Assembly (NCBI GenBank): GCA_963843255.1
Contig: CAWJJQ010000003.1
Coordinates: 434,001 to 498,000 of the forward strand
From: Bog-159 sp963843255
GTDB lineage: Bacteria > Acidobacteriota > Terriglobia > Bryobacterales > Bryobacteraceae
Direction: 5' to 3'
DNA: 64,000 nucleotides
Part shown: positions 42,394 to 50,985 of the stretch, piece after piece
How positions within the stretch are numbered: position 1 is the stretch's first letter
Layout of the letters: each line of letters begins with the position of its first letter
Made by a program: the position numbers and the translations under genes
The notes under the pieces: generated by a model
Database searches by the model: none
Told to the model about the DNA's origin: nothing
What the model saw: the letters and a program-made list of their open reading frames with translations, nothing else

Positions 42394-43821
42394 CTAATCG
42401 GCGTCGCCCTGGCCGGCTGCGGCGCTCGAGGCCTTCTCGCGATCGAACGAACGGATCTTGCTCTGTAACGTGCGCAGGCAGATGCCCAACAGTTCCGCCG
42501 CGCGACGCCGGTTGTTTTTGGTGTGCTGCAGAGTCAGCCGCAGGTAGGCTTCTTCCACTTCGCTCATGGGCCTGCCGGGCCGCAGCTGTAAAACGTCTTC
42601 GCCTGGAATGACCGCGGTGGCCGGCGCCGCGGGCGTTGCCGGCTGCTGCGCCGCCACTGCATCCGGCAGATGCCATGACTGGATCTCGCCCGCGCCGGCT
42701 ACGATGGCTGCCCTCTCGATCAGGTTGCGTAGCTCGCGGATGTTTCCCGGCCAGGCGCTGTGTTGAAACCGCTCGACTACGTCCCCGCTCAAATGCGTCA
42801 CCCGGCAGCCGTGTTTGCGGTTTACATCGCGGATCAGTGCCGCCGCCAGCACCGGGATATCTTCCTTGCGCTCCCGCAGCGGGGGCAATGAGATATGAAA
42901 CACGTTCAGGCGATAGTACAGATCTTCACGGAGTTGCTTGCTCTCGATAGCTTTCGCCGGCGAGCGGTTAGTGGCCGCCAGCACGCGTACGGCAATGGGA
43001 AGATCACGTGTGCCGCCCAGCCGGCGTACCTTGGATTCTTCGATCACCCGCAGCAGCTTGGCCTGCGTACCGATCGGCATGTCGCCGATCTCGTCCAACA
43101 ATAGCGTTCCGTTGTTGGCCTGTTCGAAACAGCCCGCCCGCCGCTCCACCGCGCCGGTGAACGATCCTTTTTCGTGGCCGAACAACTCGCTTTCCATCAG
43201 GCTCTCGGGTAGGGCCGCGCAATTGACGGCCACGAATGGACCCCGGCTGCGCGGGCTCAGGCCATGAATCGCCCGGGCCACCAGTTCCTTGCCGGTGCCG
43301 CTCTCCCCCGTGATCAGCACCGAAGCCGTGGTAGGGGCCACCTGCCGGATCAGAGAAAAAATCTCCTTCATAGCCGGCGAATCGCCTACCAGATCGCCCA
43401 GCACGCCCTGGTAGCTGAGCTGCCGGTTCAACCGTTCGGCCTCGCTCAGCAAATCGCTTTGCTGGACGGCCCGTTCCAGCAGGGTGCGCAGCACGCCCGG
43501 TTGCACCGGCTTTTCCAGGAACCAGAAGGCTTTCAGATCGTGTACGAAAGAGATGGCCTGGTCGATACTGCCGAACCCGGTCAGCACGATGGCGGGTGTG
43601 CGGTCGCCGCGCGCCGCCAGTTCCTTGAGCAGGGCGATGCCGTCCATGCCCGGCATCACCAGGTCGGTCAGGATGGCATTGGCGGAAAAATGGGCCAGCT
43701 TCTCGAGAGCTTCACCACCGTCCGCCGCGGTCTCGGTCTGAAAACCCAGCGACCTGACCATTTCAGCCAGGTCTGACCGCTGTGTATCGTCGTCATCAAC
43801 GACCAGGATTTGGGCCGGCAT
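42394..43821 (-). CDS. NtrC-family sigma-54-dependent response regulator
   Basis: 475 residues in three domains. Receiver 1-120 with acidic pocket VVDDDD and phosphoacceptor D53 (LTDLVMPG). AAA+ domain about 145-380 with Walker A GESGTGKE (172-179), sigma-54 contact loop GSFTGA (219-224, a Ser variant of GAFTGA), and LLLDEIGDMP. Fis-type helix-turn-helix at the end (NNRRRAAELLGICLRTLQSK). It activates sigma-54 promoters on phosphorylation. The partner kinase is not adjacent. Confidence 0.95.
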   Translation of the reverse strand: MPAQILVVDDDDTQRSDLAEMVRSLGFQTETAADGGEALEKLAHFSANAILTDLVMPGMDGIALLKELAARGDRTPAIVLTGFGSIDQAISFVHDLKAFWFLEKPVQPGVLRTLLERAVQQSDLLSEAERLNRQLSYQGVLGDLVGDSPAMKEIFSLIRQVAPTTASVLITGESGTGKELVARAIHGLSPRSRGPFVAVNCAALPESLMESELFGHEKGSFTGAVERRAGCFEQANNGTLLLDEIGDMPIGTQAKLLRVIEESKVRRLGGTRDLPIAVRVLAATNRSPAKAIESKQLREDLYYRLNVFHISLPPLRERKEDIPVLAAALIRDVNRKHGCRVTHLSGDVVERFQHSAWPGNIRELRNLIERAAIVAGAGEIQSWHLPDAVAAQQPATPAAPATAVIPGEDVLQLRPGRPMSEVEEAYLRLTLQHTKNNRRRAAELLGICLRTLQSKIRSFDREKASSAAAGQGDAD

Positions 43822-43948
43822 GCATTTCCTATCTGAGGGCTATCACCCTATTTTACAGGCCCTGTGAGAAATAACGCAAAGCGGTTGTCGGGTTTTTCTA
43901 CACGACACGTCTGCCGCGCGGTTCAAAATCGACGAATCTCCTTTCCGC

Positions 43949-44926
43949 TCAATTAAATGCGTGGATCAGTTCGACCGTTACGCCGCCCATCGAATCCGTA
44001 TCCATATATCCATAACGGCCCGACCCTTTCTTCGGCAAATCGCCCCACGCGCCCGATTGCACGGTTCCGTAACCCAGTTCCTTATATTTGGCGATAGCGC
44101 CATCCAGGTCATCCACGGGCAGGCCCAGATGATGAACGCCTTCGCCGTGGGACTTGAGGAAATCGGCGTAGCAGTTAGGCGGGCTTTGCGGCGGAATAAT
44201 CCACTCAAAGGTGGGCTGGCTATAGCGGTGCCAGCCCACGTCGAACGAGAGCAGGAGCGGGTGCCCGTGGTAGCGCGAGTCCTCACGCGGGCTGGCATGG
44301 GCCACGGGCATGGCCGGAAATCCGAGCCGCTGCCAAAAATCCGAGACGGGCTGGGCATCGCGAATGACGAACGCTATGTGAGAGACCGTGGCCGGCGCAC
44401 CGGCGGGCGCCGAGCCGCCAGGCCAGTGAACCAGGCCGAGCACATATTTGCCCTTCGGTTCCGTATCAAAAAAGGTGAACAGGGCCGGGCCGCGATCGGT
44501 AGCGAGTTCGATACGCTGGAGGATCGTGACACCCTGATCGCGCAGGCGGACTCCCTCGCCAGCCATTTGCTCGGGGTTGGCCTCATACACGATCGCGAAG
44601 ATGCCGTTTCCGTGGCTGGAGAGGAAGTCGTTGAAGGCCGTCTCGCCGCGCCCGGGCGCCAGCATATCGACCGCCAGGCTTCCCAAATGGCCCCAGGCCA
44701 AATGCACGGTTCCAGCCACGGGTGCGCCGCGGTACTCGCCCTTGCATGGGACGGTTCCGAAGTCATGCACGTCCGACAAGCCGAGGCTGGACCAGGCGTG
44801 GAGCGGGGCCTCCACGCGATCGACCAGCCAGACTACGTGGCCGATCTTCTTGTACAGATCCGGTGGAGCGCCGGATGCCAGCGATGCGGCCAGGATCAGG
44901 AGGGCGCTCGCGCGAGGCATGTTCAT
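43949..44926 (-). CDS. Exported protein with two VOC (glyoxalase-fold) domains
   Basis: 325 residues with a signal peptide (about 1-19, ALLILAASLASG). Two VOC modules follow: one beginning KIGHVVWLVDRVEAPLHAWS (about 26-150) and one beginning VSHIAFVIRDAQPVSDFWQR (about 180-320), ending GVTVELIHAFN. The second half has histidine and glutamate at typical metal positions (GVHHLGLPVDD and VELIH). The family includes methylmalonyl-CoA epimerases, glyoxalases and dioxygenases; the export signal argues against CoA substrates. Function unknown. Confidence 0.75.
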   Translation of the reverse strand: MNMPRASALLILAASLASGAPPDLYKKIGHVVWLVDRVEAPLHAWSSLGLSDVHDFGTVPCKGEYRGAPVAGTVHLAWGHLGSLAVDMLAPGRGETAFNDFLSSHGNGIFAIVYEANPEQMAGEGVRLRDQGVTILQRIELATDRGPALFTFFDTEPKGKYVLGLVHWPGGSAPAGAPATVSHIAFVIRDAQPVSDFWQRLGFPAMPVAHASPREDSRYHGHPLLLSFDVGWHRYSQPTFEWIIPPQSPPNCYADFLKSHGEGVHHLGLPVDDLDGAIAKYKELGYGTVQSGAWGDLPKKGSGRYGYMDTDSMGGVTVELIHAFN

Positions 44927-44952
44927 TTGAGGTGAATTGTAGCGCCCTTCGC

Positions 44953-45055
44953 CGTGGGGCAGGCCCTCAAGGCCTGCGGAGGCGTCTCAGGCCGACCTCT
45001 TGGCTGAGGAAGAGCGGGGCTGAGAGCCTGGCTGAGAGCCCCTTGCAGGCCGTGA
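44953..45055. repeat. Compound double-hairpin repeat, family B copy 5 (two copies facing each other)
   Basis: A forward copy (GTGGGGCAGGCCCTCAAGGC, then GAGGCGTCTCAGGCCGACC) is followed by a reverse copy (GCGGGGCTGAGAGCC, then CTGAGAGCCCCTTGCAGG). The head-to-head order makes a larger palindrome. It fills most of the gap between the VOC and transaldolase genes. Confidence 0.65.
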
Positions 45056-45127
45056 GGTGCCCACAGGTGCTCCAACATACAAAATTGGCGAAACGTTTGG
45101 CGGGCCCGGAAACTCCATATAGACACC

Positions 45128-46219
45128 ATGAAAGCGACACAACTGCTGCACAATCTGGGCCAGAGCCTCTGGCTCGACAACATCACACGGGACTTGTTGG
45201 ATAGCGGCACGCTCCAGCGCTACATCAACGAGCTGTCGGTAACAGGGCTGACGTCGAATCCGACTATCTTCGATCAGGCAATTAAGAAGGGCGCGGCTTA
45301 CGACGCTTCCATTCGAAAAAAGCTGGGTGAAGGTAAATCGGGCGAGGGGCTATTCTTCGACCTGGCACTGGAGGATATCGGCCGGGCCGCCGCTCTCTTC
45401 CGCCCGGTCCACGACCGCACGGACGGGGTAGACGGCTGGGTTTCGCTGGAGGTGTCGCCCCTGCTGGTCCACGATACGGGCGCCACGCTGGCGGCTGCCC
45501 GGCAATTGCATGCCGCCGCGGGACAGCCGAACGTGTTTATTAAGATTCCCGGTACCAAGGAAGGTCTGCCGGCCATCGAAGAAGCCATCTTCGCCGGCAT
45601 TCCGATCAACGTGACGCTGCTGTTTTCACGCGAACAGTATGTGGCCGCGGCCGACGCATATCTGCGCGGCGTCGAACGGCGTATTGATGCCGGGCTGAAT
45701 CCTGCCGTCGGTTCGGTTGCGTCGCTGTTCATCAGCCGGTGGGATGTGGCGGTAAAAGGAAAGGCGCCCGACGCCCTGCACGATCAGCTTGGCATCGCCA
45801 TCGCCAAGCGTACCTATAAGGCGTATCGCGACCTGCTCGGCTCGGCGCGGTGGCAGCGCGTGTTCAACTACGGCGGGCGTCCGCAGCGCCTGTTGTGGGC
45901 CAGCACCGGAACTAAGGACCCCGCGGCGTCGGATGTGCTTTACATCAAGGCGCTGGCCGCACCGTTCACCGTGAATACCATGCCGGAGGGTACGCTCAAG
46001 GCCCTCGCCGATCACGGCACGCTGGAAAGCATTCTGCCGGCGGATGGCGGCGATGCCGAGCAGGTGCTGGCGCGTTTCGCCACCGCGGGCATCGACGTGG
46101 ACGCGCTGGCCAGCCGGCTGCAAGATGAAGGGGCCGATTCGTTCACGAAATCGTGGCAGGACTTGCTGGCGGTGATCGTCTCGAAGAGCGGGGAATTGCA
46201 GACGGCGGGCGCGCACTGA
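45128..46219 (+). CDS. tal: Transaldolase
   Basis: 363 residues, long-form (Tal 'plant/actinobacterial') length. LWLDNITRDLLDSGTLQRYI and VTGLTSNPTIFDQAI are the N-terminal signatures; the Schiff-base lysine is K139 in VFIKIPGTKEG; NVTLLFSREQY and SLFISRWDV follow. It exchanges a three-carbon unit between sedoheptulose 7-phosphate and glyceraldehyde 3-phosphate in the pentose phosphate pathway. No neighbouring pathway genes. Weak ribosome binding site; a TATAGA lies 5 nt before the ATG. Confidence 0.95.
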   Translation: MKATQLLHNLGQSLWLDNITRDLLDSGTLQRYINELSVTGLTSNPTIFDQAIKKGAAYDASIRKKLGEGKSGEGLFFDLALEDIGRAAALFRPVHDRTDGVDGWVSLEVSPLLVHDTGATLAAARQLHAAAGQPNVFIKIPGTKEGLPAIEEAIFAGIPINVTLLFSREQYVAAADAYLRGVERRIDAGLNPAVGSVASLFISRWDVAVKGKAPDALHDQLGIAIAKRTYKAYRDLLGSARWQRVFNYGGRPQRLLWASTGTKDPAASDVLYIKALAAPFTVNTMPEGTLKALADHGTLESILPADGGDAEQVLARFATAGIDVDALASRLQDEGADSFTKSWQDLLAVIVSKSGELQTAGAH

Positions 46220-46227
46220 TGCGGCCG

Positions 46228-48537
46228 CTATGCCGGGGCCATGCTACATCTGGCATATAGTCCCGCATGCTTCTCACGCAGGTATTGGCGCAGCTCGGTC
46301 TTGATCTGGGCGGCCGAATCCGATAACGATCCGGTGTGGGTGCGATAGAAGAAGTGCTCGCCGTGTAGCCCCTGGATGCGCGCGCCGGCGGCCGCCAGGC
46401 GGATCCAAAATTCGTAATCCATCCAGCAGGGCATCTGTTCGTCGATGCCGCCGGCTTCGAGCCAGAGCTGCCGCCGGAAAGCCGAGGAACAATGCACGGA
46501 ATTCCGCTGCAGCAGCATCTCCAGGGTGGTCGATTCCGGAACGTTCCATCGTTCCTGGCGCGCGCCGAACAGGATGGCGTCGGGGTTCACCACGTCGGCC
46601 CCATTTGCTAACTTCCTGCCGGCGGCAAAAAGGTAGTCGGGGCCCAGGCGATCGTCGGCGTCCAGCAGAACCACAAACTGGCTTTCCAGCGCCGCGATGC
46701 CGCGATTTCGCGCAAAGCCGGCGCCGCGCCTTTCCTCGTTGCGCAGATAGTGAATGTGCGCATACTGCCGGACGAATTCGGCGGCTACCGCCGGAGTTTC
46801 GTCGGTGGAACCGTCGTCCACGACGTGGATCTCGTAGTCCGCGTCGTTGGCCAGCACGGATTCGATCGCTTCGCCCAGGAATCGCCCGTAATTGTGGCAG
46901 GGGATCACCACGTTCCAGCAGACTGGCGCGCCCGTCTGCTTCCCGGCCCGCAACAGACGGAGCGCCTGCCGGGTGGCGATGGCGGCGCTTTGCTGCCGGC
47001 ACGGGTCCAGCCACAGCGCGACGCCCGGCGCGGAGTGCCCGTCGAGATGTGTGATGTTGCCGGGCAGCGCGGTGTGCCGGCGCTCCAACAGGATCGTGAA
47101 AAACTTGTCGGCCTCGCGCTGGAACAGCGGATCTTCCCTCGTCGCGGCCGGTAATTCATCGAGCACCGGAAGCCACTCTTTGCGGAAGAACGCTCCCCAC
47201 CCGAGCAGCGCGGCCTGCGCATCGCCGTAGACGTGGCGGTTCCTTTGTCCCCAGTGGGTCGCCGCCAAAGCATGCGTCACTCCCGTGGGATGGTCCAGGA
47301 ATTCGCGGTAGAGGCCCGCGATATCGTGGTTCAGCGCGTCATCATCCTGGACGTAAACAACCGGATGGCGCGCTTCGGCGGCACACAGGAAACGGCCATA
47401 ACAACTCACGTTCTTCGCGGATTCAATCACGCGCGTGCGGTCGTCCTGGATGTCCAATTTGACCGCGGGATTGTTATTCCAGATCAGGATTTCGTCGATA
47501 CAAGGCACGCTGCGCAAGGCGCGCACGATGACCGGCAGATTCTGCGGGCGCTTCCAGGAAAGCAGGCAGGCGCTGACGGACTCTGGTGGGACCGGCCGGG
47601 GCGCCTTGTGCGCGGATGGTACCCCGTTCTTTTCGCGGGCCGGATCGGAGAGTTCAGATTTCAGCTCGCCGGCGAAGCGGGTAAAGAACCAATCGTCGTC
47701 AAAGCGGCGTTCCGCGCGGATCCGTGCGCGGTGATTTCCCAGATCGCCCCCCAGCAGCCGCGCGCTGGCCGCCGCAAACTCGTCGTAGGGTTTCAGCCGT
47801 TCGAGTACGCGGGCCAGGCGCGCGATGCCGAAGTGCACACTGGCCAGACGCAGACGGTTGTGCAGAACGGGCTCCCATTTCACCTCGTAGGGAAAGTGCG
47901 GACGGAAGGCGTGTTGCACATTGACCTGGGGCACGATCCAGCACTGGTAGCCCAGCGACCACAGCCGTATGCTCATCTCCGAATCTTCCGCGCCCCACAG
48001 CACCATCCCGGGATCGAAACCGCCGGTGCGCTCGAAGACCTCGCGCCTTAAGGCCAGGAAGCAGCCGCACAGCAGCGGCACCGGATACGGTTCGCTATCC
48101 TGTAGGCCCAGCCATTCCACAGCCAGACTGGCGTCGCGCCACTTCTGGCCATAGCCTGTGCTCACGGCGGCGGCCGGTCCCAGCATGCCGATCGCCGGGG
48201 CTACCGCGCCGATCTCCAGACGCGCCAGCAGATCGCACAGTGGATCGCACCATCCCGGGGGCGCCAGCACGTGCGCGTCGCTGAAGACCAGGACATTTCC
48301 CAGCGCGTGGCGCGCGCCGAAATTGCGCGAGCGGGAAACTCCCAGCCGCTCAGCCGGGCGCACCAGCTTCACGCCTTCATACCCGCCGCTCAAAAACTCC
48401 GCGCTGCCATCCGTGGAGCCGTCATCCACCACAATGACTTCAGTGTCGGCGGGCACGGTGGCCAACATATTATCTACCGTGCGCCGCAGCGACTCACCTT
48501 CGTTCAAACTGATGATGACCACGCTGACGCCGGTCAT
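46228..48537 (-). CDS. Three-domain glycosyltransferase (GT2, GT64-like, GT2)
   Basis: 769 residues. Domain 1 (about 1-270) is GT2: VSVVIISLNEGESLRRTVDN, VDDGSTDGSAEFL, VFSDAHVLAPPGW and the acceptor motif LWGAEDSEMSIRL. Domain 2 (about 315-510) starts SVSACLLSWKRPQNLPVIV and holds ILIWNNNP and VYVQDDDALN, as in exostosin-like GT64 enzymes. Domain 3 (about 540-769) is another GT2: WNVVIPCHNYGRFLGEAIES, VDDGSTDETP, LLDADDRLGPDY and CWMDYEFWIRL. All three keep aspartate motifs for nucleotide-sugar and metal binding. The ATGA overlap with the preceding GT2 gene sets the start. It probably builds several linkages of one glycan. Confidence 0.85.
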   Translation of the reverse strand: MTGVSVVIISLNEGESLRRTVDNMLATVPADTEVIVVDDGSTDGSAEFLSGGYEGVKLVRPAERLGVSRSRNFGARHALGNVLVFSDAHVLAPPGWCDPLCDLLARLEIGAVAPAIGMLGPAAAVSTGYGQKWRDASLAVEWLGLQDSEPYPVPLLCGCFLALRREVFERTGGFDPGMVLWGAEDSEMSIRLWSLGYQCWIVPQVNVQHAFRPHFPYEVKWEPVLHNRLRLASVHFGIARLARVLERLKPYDEFAAASARLLGGDLGNHRARIRAERRFDDDWFFTRFAGELKSELSDPAREKNGVPSAHKAPRPVPPESVSACLLSWKRPQNLPVIVRALRSVPCIDEILIWNNNPAVKLDIQDDRTRVIESAKNVSCYGRFLCAAEARHPVVYVQDDDALNHDIAGLYREFLDHPTGVTHALAATHWGQRNRHVYGDAQAALLGWGAFFRKEWLPVLDELPAATREDPLFQREADKFFTILLERRHTALPGNITHLDGHSAPGVALWLDPCRQQSAAIATRQALRLLRAGKQTGAPVCWNVVIPCHNYGRFLGEAIESVLANDADYEIHVVDDGSTDETPAVAAEFVRQYAHIHYLRNEERRGAGFARNRGIAALESQFVVLLDADDRLGPDYLFAAGRKLANGADVVNPDAILFGARQERWNVPESTTLEMLLQRNSVHCSSAFRRQLWLEAGGIDEQMPCWMDYEFWIRLAAAGARIQGLHGEHFFYRTHTGSLSDSAAQIKTELRQYLREKHAGLYARCSMAPA

Positions 48538-49412
48538 AGGTTGATCCCGAACTTGCGGCAGAACCATTCCGCGTCGTACTGCCGGCGGGCGCGAACCTGG
48601 CTGTAGCGCGTCCAGATGTCGCTCACCAGCAGGCTGGTCGCCGCCCCTGCGAATTCCGGCTTGGCGCGCAGGGCAGCCAGGATGCGTTCCAGCCTTTCGC
48701 CGTCAAAGTGCAGCACGGCGGTGCGCAGCCGGTTGTAGAGGTAATCGTGCCAGCCCACGGGAAAGGGCTGTTTCTTGAACCAGTGCGCGACTTCGGCGCC
48801 AGGGACCATCATCACAGAATACCCGAGAAGCCAGCATCTGATGCAAAGCTCCACGTCTTCCATGCCATAGCTTCGCATGGGCTCGAAACCACCCGCGGCT
48901 GCGAAGAATTCCCGGGTCATGGCCAGGCAGGCACAGCCCGCCAGCGGCACCGCATAAGGTTCGCACGACTGGCGGTGCAGCCATTCGACGCCGAGCTCGC
49001 AATCACGAAAGGTAAGCCCGAACGTCCTTGCTTCCGGCGTTCCCATGCTGGTGATTTGAGGAGCCGCTATGCCAACGCCGGGTTTTTCGAGTTCCGCCAA
49101 AAGCCTGGCCAGCCATCCGGGGCGCGGGACGGTATGGCCGTCCATCGCGATCAGCACCGGCGCGTGCGCCTGCCCGGCGCCCAGATTGCGGGCTTGCGCG
49201 ACGCCCACCCGCCCCGGCGCGCCCACCAACACCACGTTTTCGAATGGCGGCGAACCGGAGCGCAGCGGATCGCAGCAGGAGTCCGTGGAAGCGTCGTTCA
49301 CCACGATCACTTCATAGCTGCGATCAACCGTGTCGCGAATGGCGGCCAGAGTCTCGCATAACCGGGCGCCTTCGTTGTGGACGGGGATGACGATGGATAC
49401 GTCGGGGATCAC
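48534..49412 (-). CDS. Family 2 glycosyltransferase
   Basis: 292 residues, GTG start that overlaps the preceding stop (GTGA). GT2 signatures: VSIVIPVHNEGARLCETLAA, VNDASTDSC, the metal motif region LIAMDGHTVPRPGW (D-G-H instead of the common DxD), and YGMEDVELCIRCWLLGY. It closely parallels domain 1 of the next gene, including the pattern from ARNLGA to HAF/HWF and a long basic C-terminus, so the two probably arose by duplication. Cytosolic face of the membrane is expected. Confidence 0.88.
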   Translation of the reverse strand: MIPDVSIVIPVHNEGARLCETLAAIRDTVDRSYEVIVVNDASTDSCCDPLRSGSPPFENVVLVGAPGRVGVAQARNLGAGQAHAPVLIAMDGHTVPRPGWLARLLAELEKPGVGIAAPQITSMGTPEARTFGLTFRDCELGVEWLHRQSCEPYAVPLAGCACLAMTREFFAAAGGFEPMRSYGMEDVELCIRCWLLGYSVMMVPGAEVAHWFKKQPFPVGWHDYLYNRLRTAVLHFDGERLERILAALRAKPEFAGAATSLLVSDIWTRYSQVRARRQYDAEWFCRKFGINL

Positions 49413-49771
49413 GGCAGGCGGGGCGGCCCCAGTCGAATTTTCGCGGCGGCCAGCAACGCCTGCATTTTTGCGGCGGAATGCCGCCGCCGGGCGAGGATGT
49501 CGCCCGCCCAGCGCGCGCGCCTGTCGGTATCGAAATCTCGCCCGAACAGGAGCATGAGGTCCACGTATTTCGCCACATCCCGCCGCGCGGTGATGCCGTG
49601 CTGCCTCGCGCGCGGGACCCCGTATCGCACGATTTCACGGAGTTTCTGTTCTCCGGCGGCCGCACTCTGCCGCGGGAAGAACCTCCGCATGTGCGCCACC
49701 ATCCAGTCTTCGAACTTCTCCGCTTCCAACTGCGAGAAAACGATGAATTGTTCCGGCCGGATCGTCAGCAT
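49409..49771 (-). CDS. Hypothetical protein of DUF4123-linked type (120 aa)
   Basis: 120 residues beginning MLTIRPEQFIVFSQLEAEKF and containing EDWMVAHMRRFFPRQ and DLMLLFGRDFD. I recall this kind of short protein directly after DUF4123 genes in type VI secretion-linked clusters; that memory, not a domain hit, is the basis. It overlaps the DUF4123 gene by 7 bp at its start and the GT2 gene by 4 bp at its end. A longer open frame through the DUF4123 gene in another phase is rejected. Probably cytosolic, helical. Confidence 0.7.
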   Translation of the reverse strand: MLTIRPEQFIVFSQLEAEKFEDWMVAHMRRFFPRQSAAAGEQKLREIVRYGVPRARQHGITARRDVAKYVDLMLLFGRDFDTDRRARWAGDILARRRHSAAKMQALLAAAKIRLGPPRLP

Positions 49772-50316
49772 AGACGCGCGGCCTCGAAAGACACTGTTTC
49801 GGTAACCAGGCGAGCCTGGTCGAAAGTGAATTCCAGCATGGTATCGGGGTTTTTGTCTTCCAGCGAGAAGCAGTCGATAGGACCGAATATGGTCCGCAGC
49901 TCGCCTGAGTTGCAGGTGGGCAGGTAAGCCCGCAAGACCCGCGGATCGTAGTAGCGGAAGAGCAGCCGCTGGTTGCGTGTATCCCGCACGATCAGAAATT
50001 CGCGCAGGTGGCGCCGCAGCCGTTCCATGCTGGTGCCGGACTTCAAGAACACGCCCCAACTGTTGCCCCAAGCCTGCCGGATCAGGCGGCGCGTATCGCG
50101 ATAGTCGTAATCGAGCTGCACCAGGTATGGGGCGACGGTCTCGAGCGCCGGATGCAACGGTCCGCTGTACAGGCAGGTGTACTCCAGGTGGCATTCGAGC
50201 AGGAGCGGGAAGACCCGGCGGTCGCGTGCGGAATCCACGATCATCCACACGTCGCGCGACAGTCCCGTGGGCCAGAGACGCTCTTCGATCTGCTGCAGCC
50301 GTGCATCCGTCATCAT
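49765..50316 (-). CDS. DUF4123 (type VI effector adaptor-like) protein
   Basis: 183 residues. RDVWMIVDSARDRRVFPLLL near the N-terminus, then HPALETVAPYLVQLDYDYRD and SWGVFLKSGTSMERLRRHLR, and RLLFRYYDPRVLRAYLPTCN: the order and motifs of DUF4123 proteins, which load effectors onto VgrG spikes in type VI systems. No VgrG, Hcp or PAAR gene is in the window, so either the cluster is an orphan module or the main locus is elsewhere. Second ATG 3 bp downstream is an equal start candidate. Confidence 0.75.
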   Translation of the reverse strand: MMTDARLQQIEERLWPTGLSRDVWMIVDSARDRRVFPLLLECHLEYTCLYSGPLHPALETVAPYLVQLDYDYRDTRRLIRQAWGNSWGVFLKSGTSMERLRRHLREFLIVRDTRNQRLLFRYYDPRVLRAYLPTCNSGELRTIFGPIDCFSLEDKNPDTMLEFTFDQARLVTETVSFEAARLC

Positions 50317-50353
50317 TTGGTCCAGGCGGCGACCGCCGCCCTCAAGACTGGTT

Positions 50354-50824
50354 TCATTGCGGACAAAATGGCGCGCCCGAGCTGGCGGCCGCGGTCAGCG
50401 CGGCAGCTTGCGCCGCGGCATTCACATTAGAGAACGTCGGCGGCTGCGTATCCGGCGGTTTGGTGGTGGATACAGGAGGCGGCGCATTGGCCGGCAGCGG
50501 GAACGGAGCTGCCGTCTGAGGCGGTTGCGGCCCCAGGCTCTCCAAAAACTCCTCCGGCGGACAGGTGATCACCAGACGGCCGGCAAAAAGAAGCCGGGCG
50601 GCCTCGTCGAGGACCTGGTAATCGGTTAAACGATGGCCTCCGGCTGGAAAGTGAGATGCCAACAGACTACGTAGCGCGAGGACAAACCCGGTGCCCTGGA
50701 ATCGCAGGCGCGACAACCATAAATGGGCTTCGTGAGTGGTCCGAAACTCGAGTTCATCTCCGGCCGAATATGGATCGTCCGACCAGCAGAATTCGCATGG
50801 CCGCAGCCCGTCATGGACAATCAT
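50354..50824 (-). CDS. Hypothetical protein with proline-rich linker, first gene of the DUF4123/glycosyltransferase operon
   Basis: 156 residues. The N-terminal 90 residues form a compact domain (LEFRTTHEAHLWLSRLRFQG, LRSLLASHFPAGGHRLTDYQ). A linker rich in Pro, Thr and Gln (about 97-130) precedes a short alanine-rich helix ending SSGAPFCPQ. The abrupt cysteine-containing end resembles the start of a lost domain, so truncation is possible. The 37-bp gap to the DUF4123 gene suggests the same operon. I do not recognise a family. Confidence 0.6.
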   Translation of the reverse strand: MIVHDGLRPCEFCWSDDPYSAGDELEFRTTHEAHLWLSRLRFQGTGFVLALRSLLASHFPAGGHRLTDYQVLDEAARLLFAGRLVITCPPEEFLESLGPQPPQTAAPFPLPANAPPPVSTTKPPDTQPPTFSNVNAAAQAAALTAAASSGAPFCPQ

Positions 50825-50985
50825 CTGGTGTCCCCGAAATCATAGCGTCCGGGGCCTGGGTTCCCCGGACTGCTCCACAGGATATCATGGACGCCCGGAG
50901 TCGCCGCCGGTAATGTCTGAATTCTCTCCCTCGGGCGCGCGGCGATTTGAGGAACGCCGCCCCCTTATCTTTCGTATAATTGCGC

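Noticed and set aside
49772..50248. Upstream part of a 279-codon frame ending in the DUF4123-linked protein
   Set aside because: It overlaps the DUF4123 gene in another phase; the internal ATG at 49771 gives the conserved-looking start.
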